IMG/VR virus record: IMGVR_UViG_3300036981_000384
Location: 1-31,196 of that record
DNA length: 31,196 nt
Direction: 5' to 3' (one strand)
DNA from: a virus
Notes under the pieces: model-generated
What the model was told of the DNA's origin: nothing
The model's input: the letters and a program-made list of their open reading frames with translations, nothing else
The model's database searches: none
Shown: one piece after another, positions 5,765 to 11,210 of the stretch
Layout: each line of letters begins with the position of its first letter
Position numbering within the stretch: the stretch's first letter is position 1
Translations under genes and position numbers: made by a program

Positions 5765-6288
5765 CGGGATATCCTGATGGGGGCGTAGAGTTCGCTGCCC
5801 AGGCCCTCGCAGCCGTTGACGGTGACGGCCTGGTCGAGGGTGAACGTGCGGCGGGTGCTGACCCGGCTGAACCAGTAGCCATAGTCGCAGGTGCCGCTGA
5901 CGAAACCCTGGCCGGCGTCGGTGACGGTGCAGGCGATGTTGTAGCGCAGGTTGCGGCCGTTGTGGCCGCAGCCGCCCAGGTTGCCGGCGACGGGGCGGGG
6001 CAGCGGGGCAGCGAGGCCGGCGATCCGGCTCTGGCGCGCCGGGCCGCATAAGGTGGCCCGCTGCCACGTGACGCCCACGCGCTGAAACACGGTGCGGCAG
6101 ACGCAGGGCTGCCCGGAGTTGGTGCTGCACGTCCAGACCAGTGGGTCGGCGAGCGGCGCGGCGGCGACTTCGTCGCCCGACAGCGCCAGGATCAGCAGCA
6201 GCAGAAAGCCGACGACGATGATGATGATGCTGCTCAGTAGTGTCTTTTGTGGCGGCGATAGTTTGGGGTTGGGGGCGTCGTTTGGCAT
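5761..6288 (-). CDS. membrane-anchored Cys-rich exported protein
   Basis: The protein has 175 residues. One strong membrane segment lies at 17-41 (TLLSSIIIIVVGFLLLLILALSG), preceded by a short polar N-terminus, so the rest probably faces outward (type II). The outer part carries many Cys (WTCSTNSGQPCVCRTVF, ATLCG, GGCG, IACTV, GTCDYG, NGCEG), likely disulfide-bonded. No domain recognised. A surface protein made from the repressor-controlled operon might alter the cell envelope or block superinfection, but nothing in the sequence proves it. It starts four bases after the preceding gene and overlaps the next by ATGA. Confidence 0.7.
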   Translation of the reverse strand: MPNDAPNPKLSPPQKTLLSSIIIIVVGFLLLLILALSGDEVAAAPLADPLVWTCSTNSGQPCVCRTVFQRVGVTWQRATLCGPARQSRIAGLAAPLPRPVAGNLGGCGHNGRNLRYNIACTVTDAGQGFVSGTCDYGYWFSRVSTRRTFTLDQAVTVNGCEGLGSELYAPIRISR

Positions 6289-6291
6289 GGT

Positions 6292-6708
6292 TTACTCCGC
6301 TTTGAGTGACCGGGTGGGGATGCGCCCAAGCAGTCCCGGCTCGACGGCCAGGAGCCGGGCGTAGCGGCTGGTAAAGATGTTGTTGAGCTGGTAAGTATCT
6401 TCGCCGGTGGCGGTCGGTGTGCCGCCGGCCCGCAATTCCTCGAACAGCAACTTAGGCGAGATGCGCCGGGCGCCCCGCTCGGCTTTCGCCAGGGCCAGGT
6501 CACGCAGGAGGTTATAGACATGCGGATTGCTACGATGAAACTGCATAAACCGGGCTTCGATGGTCAACTCGCCCTGCGCCGGTTGCGCCGGCTCAAACGG
6601 CAGCGCCGGATGATCGGCTGGTACAGGCACGTTTAGCCGGTACTCCACGATCATGCGGCGGGTGCGGCGGGTGCGGGTGGTGGGTTCGTCGTAGCAGTTC
6701 GGGGTCAT
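6292..6708 (-). CDS. conserved phage-type protein with FHxxNPHVY motif
   Basis: The protein has 138 residues. The core RFMQFHRSNPHVYNLLRDLA, followed by RGARRISPKLLFEELR and a C-terminal LNNIFTSRYARLL, matches a pattern I know from uncharacterised small phage proteins; its function is not established and the match is from memory. A winged-helix-like DNA-binding fold is possible. The N-terminus is variable and basic. Start ATG 6708 overlaps the upstream stop as ATGA. Second gene of the operon facing the repressor. Confidence 0.7.
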   Translation of the reverse strand: MTPNCYDEPTTRTRRTRRMIVEYRLNVPVPADHPALPFEPAQPAQGELTIEARFMQFHRSNPHVYNLLRDLALAKAERGARRISPKLLFEELRAGGTPTATGEDTYQLNNIFTSRYARLLAVEPGLLGRIPTRSLKAE

Positions 6709-6956
6709 GCTGGCGTCTCCACTGGGGATAAGACATTCTTATCCTCAGGATTGACGGTGATCAGCAGATCTTCGGCGGTGGGGAATGCGGCCGGCGGCAT
6801 GGCCTGCCAGTGGAGCAGCAGCGCCCGGATCAGGTCCTCATAGCTCCAGAATCGCTGTGTCTTGAGGGCGACGGTGGCCTTCTCGGAGCGAAGCTGGGCG
6901 ACTAACTCACGGCTGAGCGTCATGGTGGTGGGGTAGGGACTCATTTTTCCAGTCAT
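6705..6956 (-). CDS. small protein, first gene of the repressor-opposed operon
   Basis: The protein has 83 residues (MTGKMSPYPTTMTLSREL...). The ATG at 6956 has GGAGG six bases upstream; an ATG two codons earlier would overlap the ribosome site. Residues 13-50 (LSRELVAQLRSEKATVALKTQRFWSYEDLIRALLLHW) look helical and could form a ribbon-helix-helix or similar small DNA-binding fold, fitting a Cro- or excisionase-like position, but no known family is matched. Its 3' half contains an in-frame GGATAAG/CTTATCC palindrome (6726-6744) read as PEDKNVLS. Confidence 0.7.
   Translation of the reverse strand: MTGKMSPYPTTMTLSRELVAQLRSEKATVALKTQRFWSYEDLIRALLLHWQAMPPAAFPTAEDLLITVNPEDKNVLSPVETPA
6726..6744. 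repeat. GGATAAG-N5-CTTATCC palindrome inside a gene
   Basis: Perfect 7-bp arms with a 5-base loop (6726-6732 and 6738-6744), flanked by CTGG and TCAGG. Same family as the intergenic copies, here translated. Confidence 0.75.
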
Positions 6957-6973
6957 ATGCACCTCCTGTTATT

Positions 6974-6986
6974 TCACTGACAGTGA
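6974..6986. promoter_or_regulatory. operator-like palindrome TCACTG-A-CAGTGA
   Basis: A 13-base perfect inverted repeat lies just downstream of the -10 of the minus-strand promoter and before the first gene of that operon. This is the place and size of a lambda-type operator. The adjacent Xre-like protein is the obvious candidate ligand (inference). Confidence 0.7.
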
Positions 6987-6987
6987 T

Positions 6988-7016
6988 ACTATATCATGTA
7001 AACAATAGAAAAGCAA
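6988..7016 (-). promoter_or_regulatory. minus-strand early promoter
   Basis: Read on the minus strand: TTGCTT (7016-7011), a 17-base spacer, TATAGT (6993-6988). It points to the operon 6956-5450. Confidence 0.65.
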
Positions 7017-7051
7017 TACTCAATCTCACCAAAATGCATAATTTTAAGCTT

Positions 7052-7082
7052 CAGTAAGAGATAGTCTTATTGAGGGTAATAT
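7052..7082 (+). promoter_or_regulatory. repressor promoter region with a second palindrome
   Basis: CAGTAAGA (7052-7059) and TCTTATTG (7065-7072) form an inverted repeat with one mismatch. TAATAT (7077-7082) follows, placing a start of transcription at about the ATG of the repressor (7090). There is no ribosome site before that ATG, so the repressor mRNA is probably leaderless, like lambda cI from its maintenance promoter. Confidence 0.5.
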
Positions 7083-7089
7083 AGCCGAG

Positions 7090-7638
7090 ATGGAATTGTT
7101 GAACACGACAGGAAAACGCCTACGGGTTCTCAGACGTGACCTTGATCTCACGCAGACAGAGTTGGCTCGTCAACTCAGTCTGCTCGGCGTCAGGGCCAAT
7201 CCTTCCTACATTTCGACGATAGAAGGATCGAACAAAGTCCCAAGTGGAGAGGTGTTAGGAGGTCTGGCGCGTGTGCTCCGCACGACCACGGACTACCTAC
7301 TGCTATTGACGGATGATCCGCTGATCCCTGGGGAGCCGGACGAGGACGTGCGTGAGGTGGGCGACGAGGAATGGGCGCTGCTGCTGGAGCTGCGCCGGCT
7401 GCCGGAAGTGGACCGGCGCTCACTGGTCAAGGTGTTCTACGAACTGATCGGTCTGGGCCGACAGCAGGCGGAACGGAGCGGGCGGCCGCTCGGTGAATCC
7501 CCGCTGCGCGGGCTGCCGCGGCCGCCTCAGTCGCGCGAGGATCTGGCGGTGCTGTTGATGTCGCTGCCTGATGCGGCGCTCGATGAGTTGGTGGGGCGGG
7601 CAGCCGAGATCCTGCGCAAGAACGAGCGGATGACCTGA
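7090..7638 (+). CDS. Xre-family repressor (cI-like)
   Basis: The protein has 182 residues. The N-terminal 65 residues form a helix-turn-helix of the Xre/HTH_3 type (GKRLRVLRRDLDLTQTELARQLS...NPSYISTIEGSNKVPSGEVLGGLARVLR). The rest is acidic then helical (VREVGDEEWALLLELRRLPEVDRRSLVKVFYELI), without the Ser-Lys protease of LexA-type repressors, so induction would need another signal, such as an antirepressor. It is divergent from the 6956-5450 operon, with palindromes between them, the standard layout of a phage immunity switch. Autoregulation is likely. Its last 112 bases overlap an antisense gene (7527-7742). Confidence 0.85.
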   Translation: MELLNTTGKRLRVLRRDLDLTQTELARQLSLLGVRANPSYISTIEGSNKVPSGEVLGGLARVLRTTTDYLLLLTDDPLIPGEPDEDVREVGDEEWALLLELRRLPEVDRRSLVKVFYELIGLGRQQAERSGRPLGESPLRGLPRPPQSREDLAVLLMSLPDAALDELVGRAAEILRKNERMT

Positions 7639-7742
7639 AGCCAGGTCTCGCGTTCTAGGTCGGCCCGTTGCGCGGAGGTCATCCGATCGTAATCGGCGAG
7701 GATCGTCTCCGCCTTATAGCGGCGGTGTTTCTTTCGGGTCAT
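7527..7742 (-). CDS. small basic protein antisense to the repressor 3' end
   Basis: The protein has 71 residues (MTRKKHRRYKAETILADYDRM...). The ATG at 7742 has GAGGA seven bases upstream and a good promoter at 7780-7808. The N-terminal 42 residues look real (basic RKKHRRYK, then helix TSAQRADLERETWLQVIRSF); the Ser/Ala-rich tail is read antisense to the repressor gene and may be filler. The product might be a small regulator. Transcription into the repressor could also interfere with it. No family recognised. Confidence 0.5.
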   Translation of the reverse strand: MTRKKHRRYKAETILADYDRMTSAQRADLERETWLQVIRSFLRRISAARPTNSSSAASGSDINSTARSSRD

Positions 7743-7756
7743 GGTTGTCCTCAATG

Positions 7757-7777
7757 GCGAACAGAACGCGTGTTCGC
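7757..7777. promoter_or_regulatory. palindrome GCGAACA-N7-TGTTCGC
   Basis: Perfect 7-bp arms with a 7-base spacer directly between the promoter and ribosome site of the small minus-strand gene. A probable operator. Confidence 0.6.
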
Positions 7778-7779
7778 AC

Positions 7780-7808
7780 ATTGTAGAGAATCATATCGCA
7801 GATGGCAA
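7780..7808 (-). promoter_or_regulatory. minus-strand promoter for the gene at 7742
   Basis: On the minus strand: TTGCCA (7808-7803), 17-base spacer, TACAAT (7785-7780). Confidence 0.65.
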
Positions 7809-7927
7809 GGGGTAGTATCCCCAAGTTTATCGCAATTTTGACATTCAATAATGCATAGTGCCGCTCGGTCTGAAATCTTACAGTTGATCGGCAGCCTCGT
7901 CCGGACCCCCACCGGCTGAGGGTATTG

Positions 7928-7960
7928 GGGGTGCGTCGTTCTCCCAGGCGCACCCCGGTT
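7928..7960 (+). terminator. hairpin upstream of the Thr/Pro-rich gene
   Basis: GGGGTGCG (7928-7935) and CGCACCCC (7949-7956) form a perfect 8-bp stem, followed by GGTTTTG. The T-run is short, so it is a weak terminator or an mRNA leader structure. Confidence 0.45.
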
Positions 7961-7977
7961 TTGACCAGGAGGAACAG

Positions 7978-8604
7978 GTGCCTGCAATGGTGCTGGTGCT
8001 CATCATAGCCTTACTCGGCGGCGGATGGAGCCTGTATCTGCCGCTGGTGTTGCAGGGTGGCGTCGCGATGCCGACGGCTACGCCATCGGAAACGGCCACT
8101 GAGATCCCAACGGCCACGGCGACAGCTTCGTCAACTCCCACGGTGACTCCCACCACGACTCCGACGGCCACGGCAACGTTGACGGGGACACCGATCAACA
8201 CGCCCAGCGTCACGCCTGCGGCGACGGCTACGCCGACAGCCACACAGACGAGCACGGTCACGCCGACACCCTCACACACGGCCACATGGACGAGCACGGC
8301 AACGGTCACGCCTACCGAGACGGCGACGGCGACACCAACGGCAACGGTCACACCGACAAGGACGGCGACGGCGACACGGACGGGGACGCCGACGCGAACG
8401 CCTACGGCGACGGCGACAACGTCGCGGACGCCGACGTCCACTCGCACGAGCGCGCCGACGCGCACACGCACACCGACGGCGACGGCAACGACGGCGACAC
8501 AATACTGCTGCAAGCATTGCGCTCCCACCAGCAAACCATGTGGCGATTCGTGTATTTCACTGAGCTACACGTGCCACAAGCCGCCGGGGTGCGCGTGCCC
8601 GTGA
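7978..8604 (+). CDS. anchored Thr/Pro-rich protein with Cys-rich C-terminal module
   Basis: The protein has 208 residues. A hydrophobic N-terminus ([22 protein letters not shown]) is a signal anchor or signal peptide. About 145 residues of Thr-Pro-Thr-Ala low complexity follow, a spacer common in secreted Chloroflexota proteins and probably a wall- or surface-spanning stalk. The C-terminal 35 residues contain eight Cys ([26 protein letters not shown]); I recall similar PCGxSCI...CHKxxGCAC tails in small environmental proteins of unknown role. The GTG start at 7978 has AGGAGG five bases upstream. The stalk DNA is a near-tandem ACGGCNACG repeat, so its length may vary between strains. It could be a lysogenic conversion or surface-display protein (inference). 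Confidence 0.75.
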   Translation: MPAMVLVLIIALLGGGWSLYLPLVLQGGVAMPTATPSETATEIPTATATASSTPTVTPTTTPTATATLTGTPINTPSVTPAATATPTATQTSTVTPTPSHTATWTSTATVTPTETATATPTATVTPTRTATATRTGTPTRTPTATATTSRTPTSTRTSAPTRTRTPTATATTATQYCCKHCAPTSKPCGDSCISLSYTCHKPPGCACP

Positions 8605-8638
8605 TCACATCAGCGGGTATCACCACACGAGGAGATCC

Positions 8639-9232
8639 ATGCACAGCCTGCACAATGTCGTCGTGGCCGTGATCCTGAGCGTCATGCTCATCAGCGGGAC
8701 GCCGACTCCCACGCCAACGCCGGCCGGCACGCCCACCGTCACGCCGGCGCCCAACGCCAAGGCGAAGAGTGCCGGCAACCTGCGCATGGGACCAGGCATG
8801 ACCTATCCGATTAAGGGCGGCGTCAAAGCTGGCCAAGCCCTCGCCATCGTCGCCCGGAACGAGGCCGGGGATTGGCTCCAGGTGGCCGGGGGGTTGTGGA
8901 TCGCCGCCCAGCTCATCACCAAAGCGCCGTCTGTTCCCGTCGCCCTGGCGATCCCGCCGCTGCCGACGCAAGCGCCGCAACGGGTCGTTCCCGCCGTTGC
9001 CGTCGCGCCCACAGCGCCGCCGGCGCCGGCTGCGCCCGCGGCCAACCAGGGCTACACGTGCGACAAATGCATCAAGGGCAATATCAGCAGCAAGAATGAG
9101 AAGATCTACCACTATCCTGGCTGTCTGTCGTACAAGGTCACTAAGATTGACGAGGGCAAGGGCGAGCGCTGGTTCTCATCGGAGGCCGAGGCCGTCGCCG
9201 CTGGGTGGCGGGGAGCATTGAATTGTCATTGA
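8639..9232 (+). CDS. secreted SH3-domain protein with C-terminal KGNIS/GERWF module
   Basis: The protein has 197 residues. A signal peptide (1-20) is followed by a short TPTPTP linker, an SH3_3-type domain at about 43-95 ([50 protein letters not shown]), a Pro/Ala linker, and a C-terminal module ([38 protein letters not shown]) known from the C-terminus of secreted nucleases and often called a sunset domain (name from memory). Bacterial SH3 domains usually bind cell wall. The protein carries no catalytic domain itself. GAGGAG precedes the ATG. It is likely cotranscribed with the Cys-rich protein upstream. Confidence 0.8.
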   Translation: MHSLHNVVVAVILSVMLISGTPTPTPTPAGTPTVTPAPNAKAKSAGNLRMGPGMTYPIKGGVKAGQALAIVARNEAGDWLQVAGGLWIAAQLITKAPSVPVALAIPPLPTQAPQRVVPAVAVAPTAPPAPAAPAANQGYTCDKCIKGNISSKNEKIYHYPGCLSYKVTKIDEGKGERWFSSEAEAVAAGWRGALNCH

Positions 9233-9305
9233 TCTGAGCATCGCTCGGCGTGGCCCGGCAGTATGAGGCGGCATTGATGGCGGCTGAAGTAGGGGCCGTT
9301 TCTAA

Positions 9306-9324
9306 GGATAATAAAAGGTTATCC
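9306..9324. repeat. GGATAA-N7-TTATCC palindrome
   Basis: GGATAA (9306-9311), 7-base loop, TTATCC (9319-9324). Half-copies reading TTATCCTTAG lie at 9623-9632 and 9694-9703, and TTATCC is repeated directly at about 9411-9422. Confidence 0.75.
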
Positions 9325-9477
9325 GTAGGATTTTGGAAACGGGCGAATTGGACGCGCGAGGTTTGTCCAGGTGCGCGCACATGGATGCGGGTTCGGGGGT
9401 TTTAAGTTATCCCGATTATCCGTAGGAGTTTTGAGTGTTAGTGTTAGGAAGATCGGGTGTGGGTGATGAGTTGGGGA

Positions 9478-9500
9478 CCAGGATCGTTCACATGGCGGGC
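9478..9500 (+). repeat. arm-type direct repeat, left copy
   Basis: ACCAGGATCGTTCACATGG here and ACCAGGATCGTTTGCATG at 9730-9753 share their first 12 bases and most of the rest. Shorter relatives lie at 9510 (GTTCACACGG), 9563 (GTTCACATTG) and 9754 (GTTTACATGG). Direct repeats on both sides of a recombination core suggest integrase arm sites. Confidence 0.55.
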
Positions 9501-9572
9501 GGAAGGAGGGTTCACACGGTAGGCCGATTAGGACAGACATGCGGTTTCCTCTGGGCGGGTTGGTTCACATTG

Positions 9573-9614
9573 TTCGGGTCCGTGAGGCCGGAGGTTCGAA
9601 TCCTCTCTCCCCGA
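9573..9614 (+). other. attP-like core: 3' half of tRNA-Pro(CGG)
   Basis: Anticodon loop TTCGGGT (anticodon CGG, with G37 as usual for Pro) is followed by anticodon stem half CCGTG, a short variable region, T-arm GGAGG-TTCGAAT-CCTCT (9590-9606), acceptor half CTCCCCG (9607-9613) and discriminator A. The 5' half of a tRNA is absent: the bases before the loop do not pair with CCGTG and no CGGGGAG lies upstream. Integrases often recombine at the anticodon loop and carry a 3' half that restores the gene. Confidence 0.75.
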
Positions 9615-9639
9615 CTTAAATATTATCCTTAGACCAGGT

Positions 9640-9675
9640 GGAACCCCATGTACAATCGTGCATGGGGTTCCGTGT
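9640..9675 (+). terminator. hairpin GGAACCCCATG / CATGGGGTTCC
   Basis: Perfect 11-bp stem (9640-9650 with 9661-9671) and a 10-base loop, followed by GTGTTT. It may end transcription entering the att region, or be part of the recombination complex. Confidence 0.5.
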
Positions 9676-9729
9676 TTACTAGGCTGGAATTTATTATCCT
9701 TAGATCTGGGCGCTGCGGTGCAGGGGGAT

Positions 9730-9753
9730 ACCAGGATCGTTTGCATGTTTGGG
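9730..9753 (+). repeat. arm-type direct repeat, right copy
   Basis: Partner of the repeat at 9478-9500, on the other side of the tRNA half. Confidence 0.55.
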
Positions 9754-9776
9754 CGTTTACATGGATGTCAACAAGG

Positions 9777-9831
9777 TGACGATGGGTGGTGTTCACCAGG
9801 CCGCCAGGACGGCGAACGCCACCCATCGTCA
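9777..9831. promoter_or_regulatory. long hairpin before integrase 2
   Basis: TGACGATGGGTGG (9777-9789) and CCACCCATCGTCA (9819-9831) form a perfect 13-bp stem; the 29-base loop can pair further (TTC/GAA, CCG/CGG). It ends 36 bases before the recombinase start and may control its translation or act in recombination. Confidence 0.55.
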
Positions 9832-9866
9832 ACCACTACCGCTACTACCTGAGAGGAGGCAGTGCG

Positions 9867-10844
9867 ATGCGGCTTGATTATGCGCTGGAGGGGTACTGGT
9901 TGTCAAGGCGGCGGGGGTTTTCGCCGCATACGGTGGCGGATTACTCGGTGACGTTCCGGCGGCTGGCTGAGTTTGTGGGGCCGGATCGCGAGTTCGAGAA
10001 GATTGCGACGGTGGATTTGAACCGGTTTCTGAATCACCTGCAGGAGGATATAGGGCTGAGTCCGAAGACGGTGCTGAATGCGTGGACGGCGCTGTCGTCG
10101 CTGTGGACGTGGGCGGAGAACGAGACGGGCGCGCAGCACGTGATGCGGGGGAAGATCCGGAGGCCGGTGTATCATCGTCCACAGGTGGAACCGTTCACTG
10201 AGGAGGAGGTACGCAAATTACTGGCGGCCTGTGAGCATATGCAGGCGTGGGATCGGGCGCACGCGGTGTATGTGCAGGGCGAGCGACCGACGGCGGTGCG
10301 AGATCGAGCAATGCTGCTGATGATGTTGGACTGCGGTCTACGGGTGAGCGAGCTGACGGGGTTGGACGTGAGCGATTATGATCCGAAGCGCGGGGCGATC
10401 ACGATCCGGCATGGGAAGGGCGACAAGAAGCGGGTGATCTCCATTGCGAACACGGCACGCCAGGCGATGTGGAAGTATTTGAAGGGGAGAGCTAAGCCAG
10501 ATTGCGGGCGGGGGCACCCCGCCCCTACGCTCAGGATGACAGCGACGGGAGCGGAGGATCCGTTGTTCTTGTCGTCGATGACGGGGGGACGGATGGATCG
10601 GACGGCGGTGCGGGCGATTGTGATGCGGGCGGGGGCGCGGGCGGGGGTGGCGAAGGCGCATCCGCACCGGTTTCGGCACACGTTCGCGGTGAATTTCTTA
10701 CGTAATGGGGGGAACCCGCTGGCGCTGCAGGACATCCTGGGTCATGAGAAGCTAGACACGGTTAGGATCTATGTCAAGCTGGCTGAGATGGACCTGGTGA
10801 AGGCGCAGCTTGGGGCAAGTCCAGCCGATAGATGGGCATTGTAG
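9867..10844 (+). CDS. int: tyrosine recombinase / integrase 2 (XerC/D-like)
   Basis: The protein has 325 residues. The N-terminal core-binding domain (1-90: LEGYWLSRRRGFSPHTVADYSVTFRRLAEFVG) is followed by the catalytic domain with Arg159 (CGLRVSEL), Lys184 (HGKGDKKR), His267-x-x-Arg270 (HPHRFRHTFA), His293 (LGHEKLDT) and Tyr302 (RIYVKL). AGGAGG lies seven bases before the ATG at 9867. It is next to the tRNA-Pro half and direct repeats, so it most likely integrates the phage at a tRNA-Pro(CGG) gene. Residues about 211-226 (PDCGRGHPAPTLRMTA) are a translated interspersed repeat between the Lys and HxxR boxes, very like the insertion in integrase 1. Confidence 0.92.
   Translation: MRLDYALEGYWLSRRRGFSPHTVADYSVTFRRLAEFVGPDREFEKIATVDLNRFLNHLQEDIGLSPKTVLNAWTALSSLWTWAENETGAQHVMRGKIRRPVYHRPQVEPFTEEEVRKLLAACEHMQAWDRAHAVYVQGERPTAVRDRAMLLMMLDCGLRVSELTGLDVSDYDPKRGAITIRHGKGDKKRVISIANTARQAMWKYLKGRAKPDCGRGHPAPTLRMTATGAEDPLFLSSMTGGRMDRTAVRAIVMRAGARAGVAKAHPHRFRHTFAVNFLRNGGNPLALQDILGHEKLDTVRIYVKLAEMDLVKAQLGASPADRWAL
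10503..10541. repeat. intragenic interspersed repeat in integrase 2
   Basis: TGCGGGCGGGGGCACCCCG... ending CTCAGGATGACA, read in frame as CGRGHPAPTLRMT. It lacks the TCCTTCGAC left end. Confidence 0.85.
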
Positions 10845-10847
10845 GTA

Positions 10848-10877
10848 TTGACAGCCATGCGCGCGAGGCTGTATAAT
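10848..10877 (+). promoter_or_regulatory. consensus sigma-70 promoter with palindrome in spacer
   Basis: TTGACA (10848-10853), 18-base spacer, TATAAT (10872-10877). ACAGCC (10851-10856) and GGCTGT (10867-10872) form an inverted repeat spanning the spacer. Transcription should start at about 10884, one base before the next ATG. Confidence 0.8.
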
Positions 10878-10884
10878 AGGGCAC

Positions 10885-11088
10885 ATGCAGCAAACCTCGG
10901 CGCCCACTACTGGCGAAGATGAACTGATAGCCGAGCTGGTGCAATGGCTCAGGAATGAGGTTGCGCCGGTGGCTCGGAGTGGGGCGAACTGGAAGGCTGT
11001 TTTGAACGGGAAGGGTGTGTCCGACTGGGCGTTCGTGGTCGAGAAGCACGGAGGCCGGCGGAAGTGCCTTCCCCAGGACTCTGAGTAA
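10885..11088 (+). CDS. small protein translated from a leaderless mRNA
   Basis: The protein has 67 residues (MQQTSAPTTGEDELIAELVQWLRNEV...). The ATG falls where the perfect promoter upstream should start transcription and no ribosome site exists, so a leaderless message is likely. The middle is helical (EDELIAELVQWLRNEVAPVARS) and the C-terminus basic (VVEKHGGRRKCLP). A strong terminator follows. No family recognised. With a consensus promoter and its own terminator it is a stand-alone unit, perhaps a lysogenically expressed regulator or conversion gene. Confidence 0.65.
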   Translation: MQQTSAPTTGEDELIAELVQWLRNEVAPVARSGANWKAVLNGKGVSDWAFVVEKHGGRRKCLPQDSE

Positions 11089-11136
11089 GCGAGTTCTGCT
11101 GAGTTAGCGGGTTCGGGATGGGTGTGGCCCGGTGAA

Positions 11137-11175
11137 GCGGGGCATCATCGTGTAGACGATGGTGCCCCGCTTTTT
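11137..11175 (+). terminator. strong rho-independent terminator
   Basis: GCGGGGCATCATCGT (11137-11151) pairs with ACGATGGTGCCCCGC along 15 positions with one wobble, loop GTAG, then TTTTT. It separates the small gene from the late operon. Confidence 0.92.
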
Positions 11176-11210
11176 GTTTGCTACCCAGGGGTGGCGTGAA
11201 GGGGACGGAC

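Larger units (their letters stand above)
9233..9866. other. non-coding attachment region
   Basis: No convincing gene. The stretch holds three copies of the TTATCC-type repeat (9306, 9623, 9694), direct repeats of the type GTTCACATGG, a tRNA-Pro 3' half, a terminator-like hairpin and a long hairpin next to the recombinase gene. This density of sites is typical of a phage attP region. Confidence 0.65.

Noticed and set aside
7878-8534. Minus-strand frame with Val-Gly-Val repeats
   Set aside because: It is the antisense of the Thr-Pro-Thr-Ala stalk; the plus strand has the start site, signal anchor and Cys-rich end.
8286-8672. Plus-strand frame with Asp-Gly-Asp-Gly repeats
   Set aside because: A shifted reading of the low-complexity stalk DNA; calcium-binding-like repeats arise by chance from ACGGCGACG.
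9545-9615. A complete tRNA gene
   Set aside because: Only the 3' half is present: no D-arm, no 5' acceptor strand CGGGGAG, and the bases before the anticodon loop do not pair.
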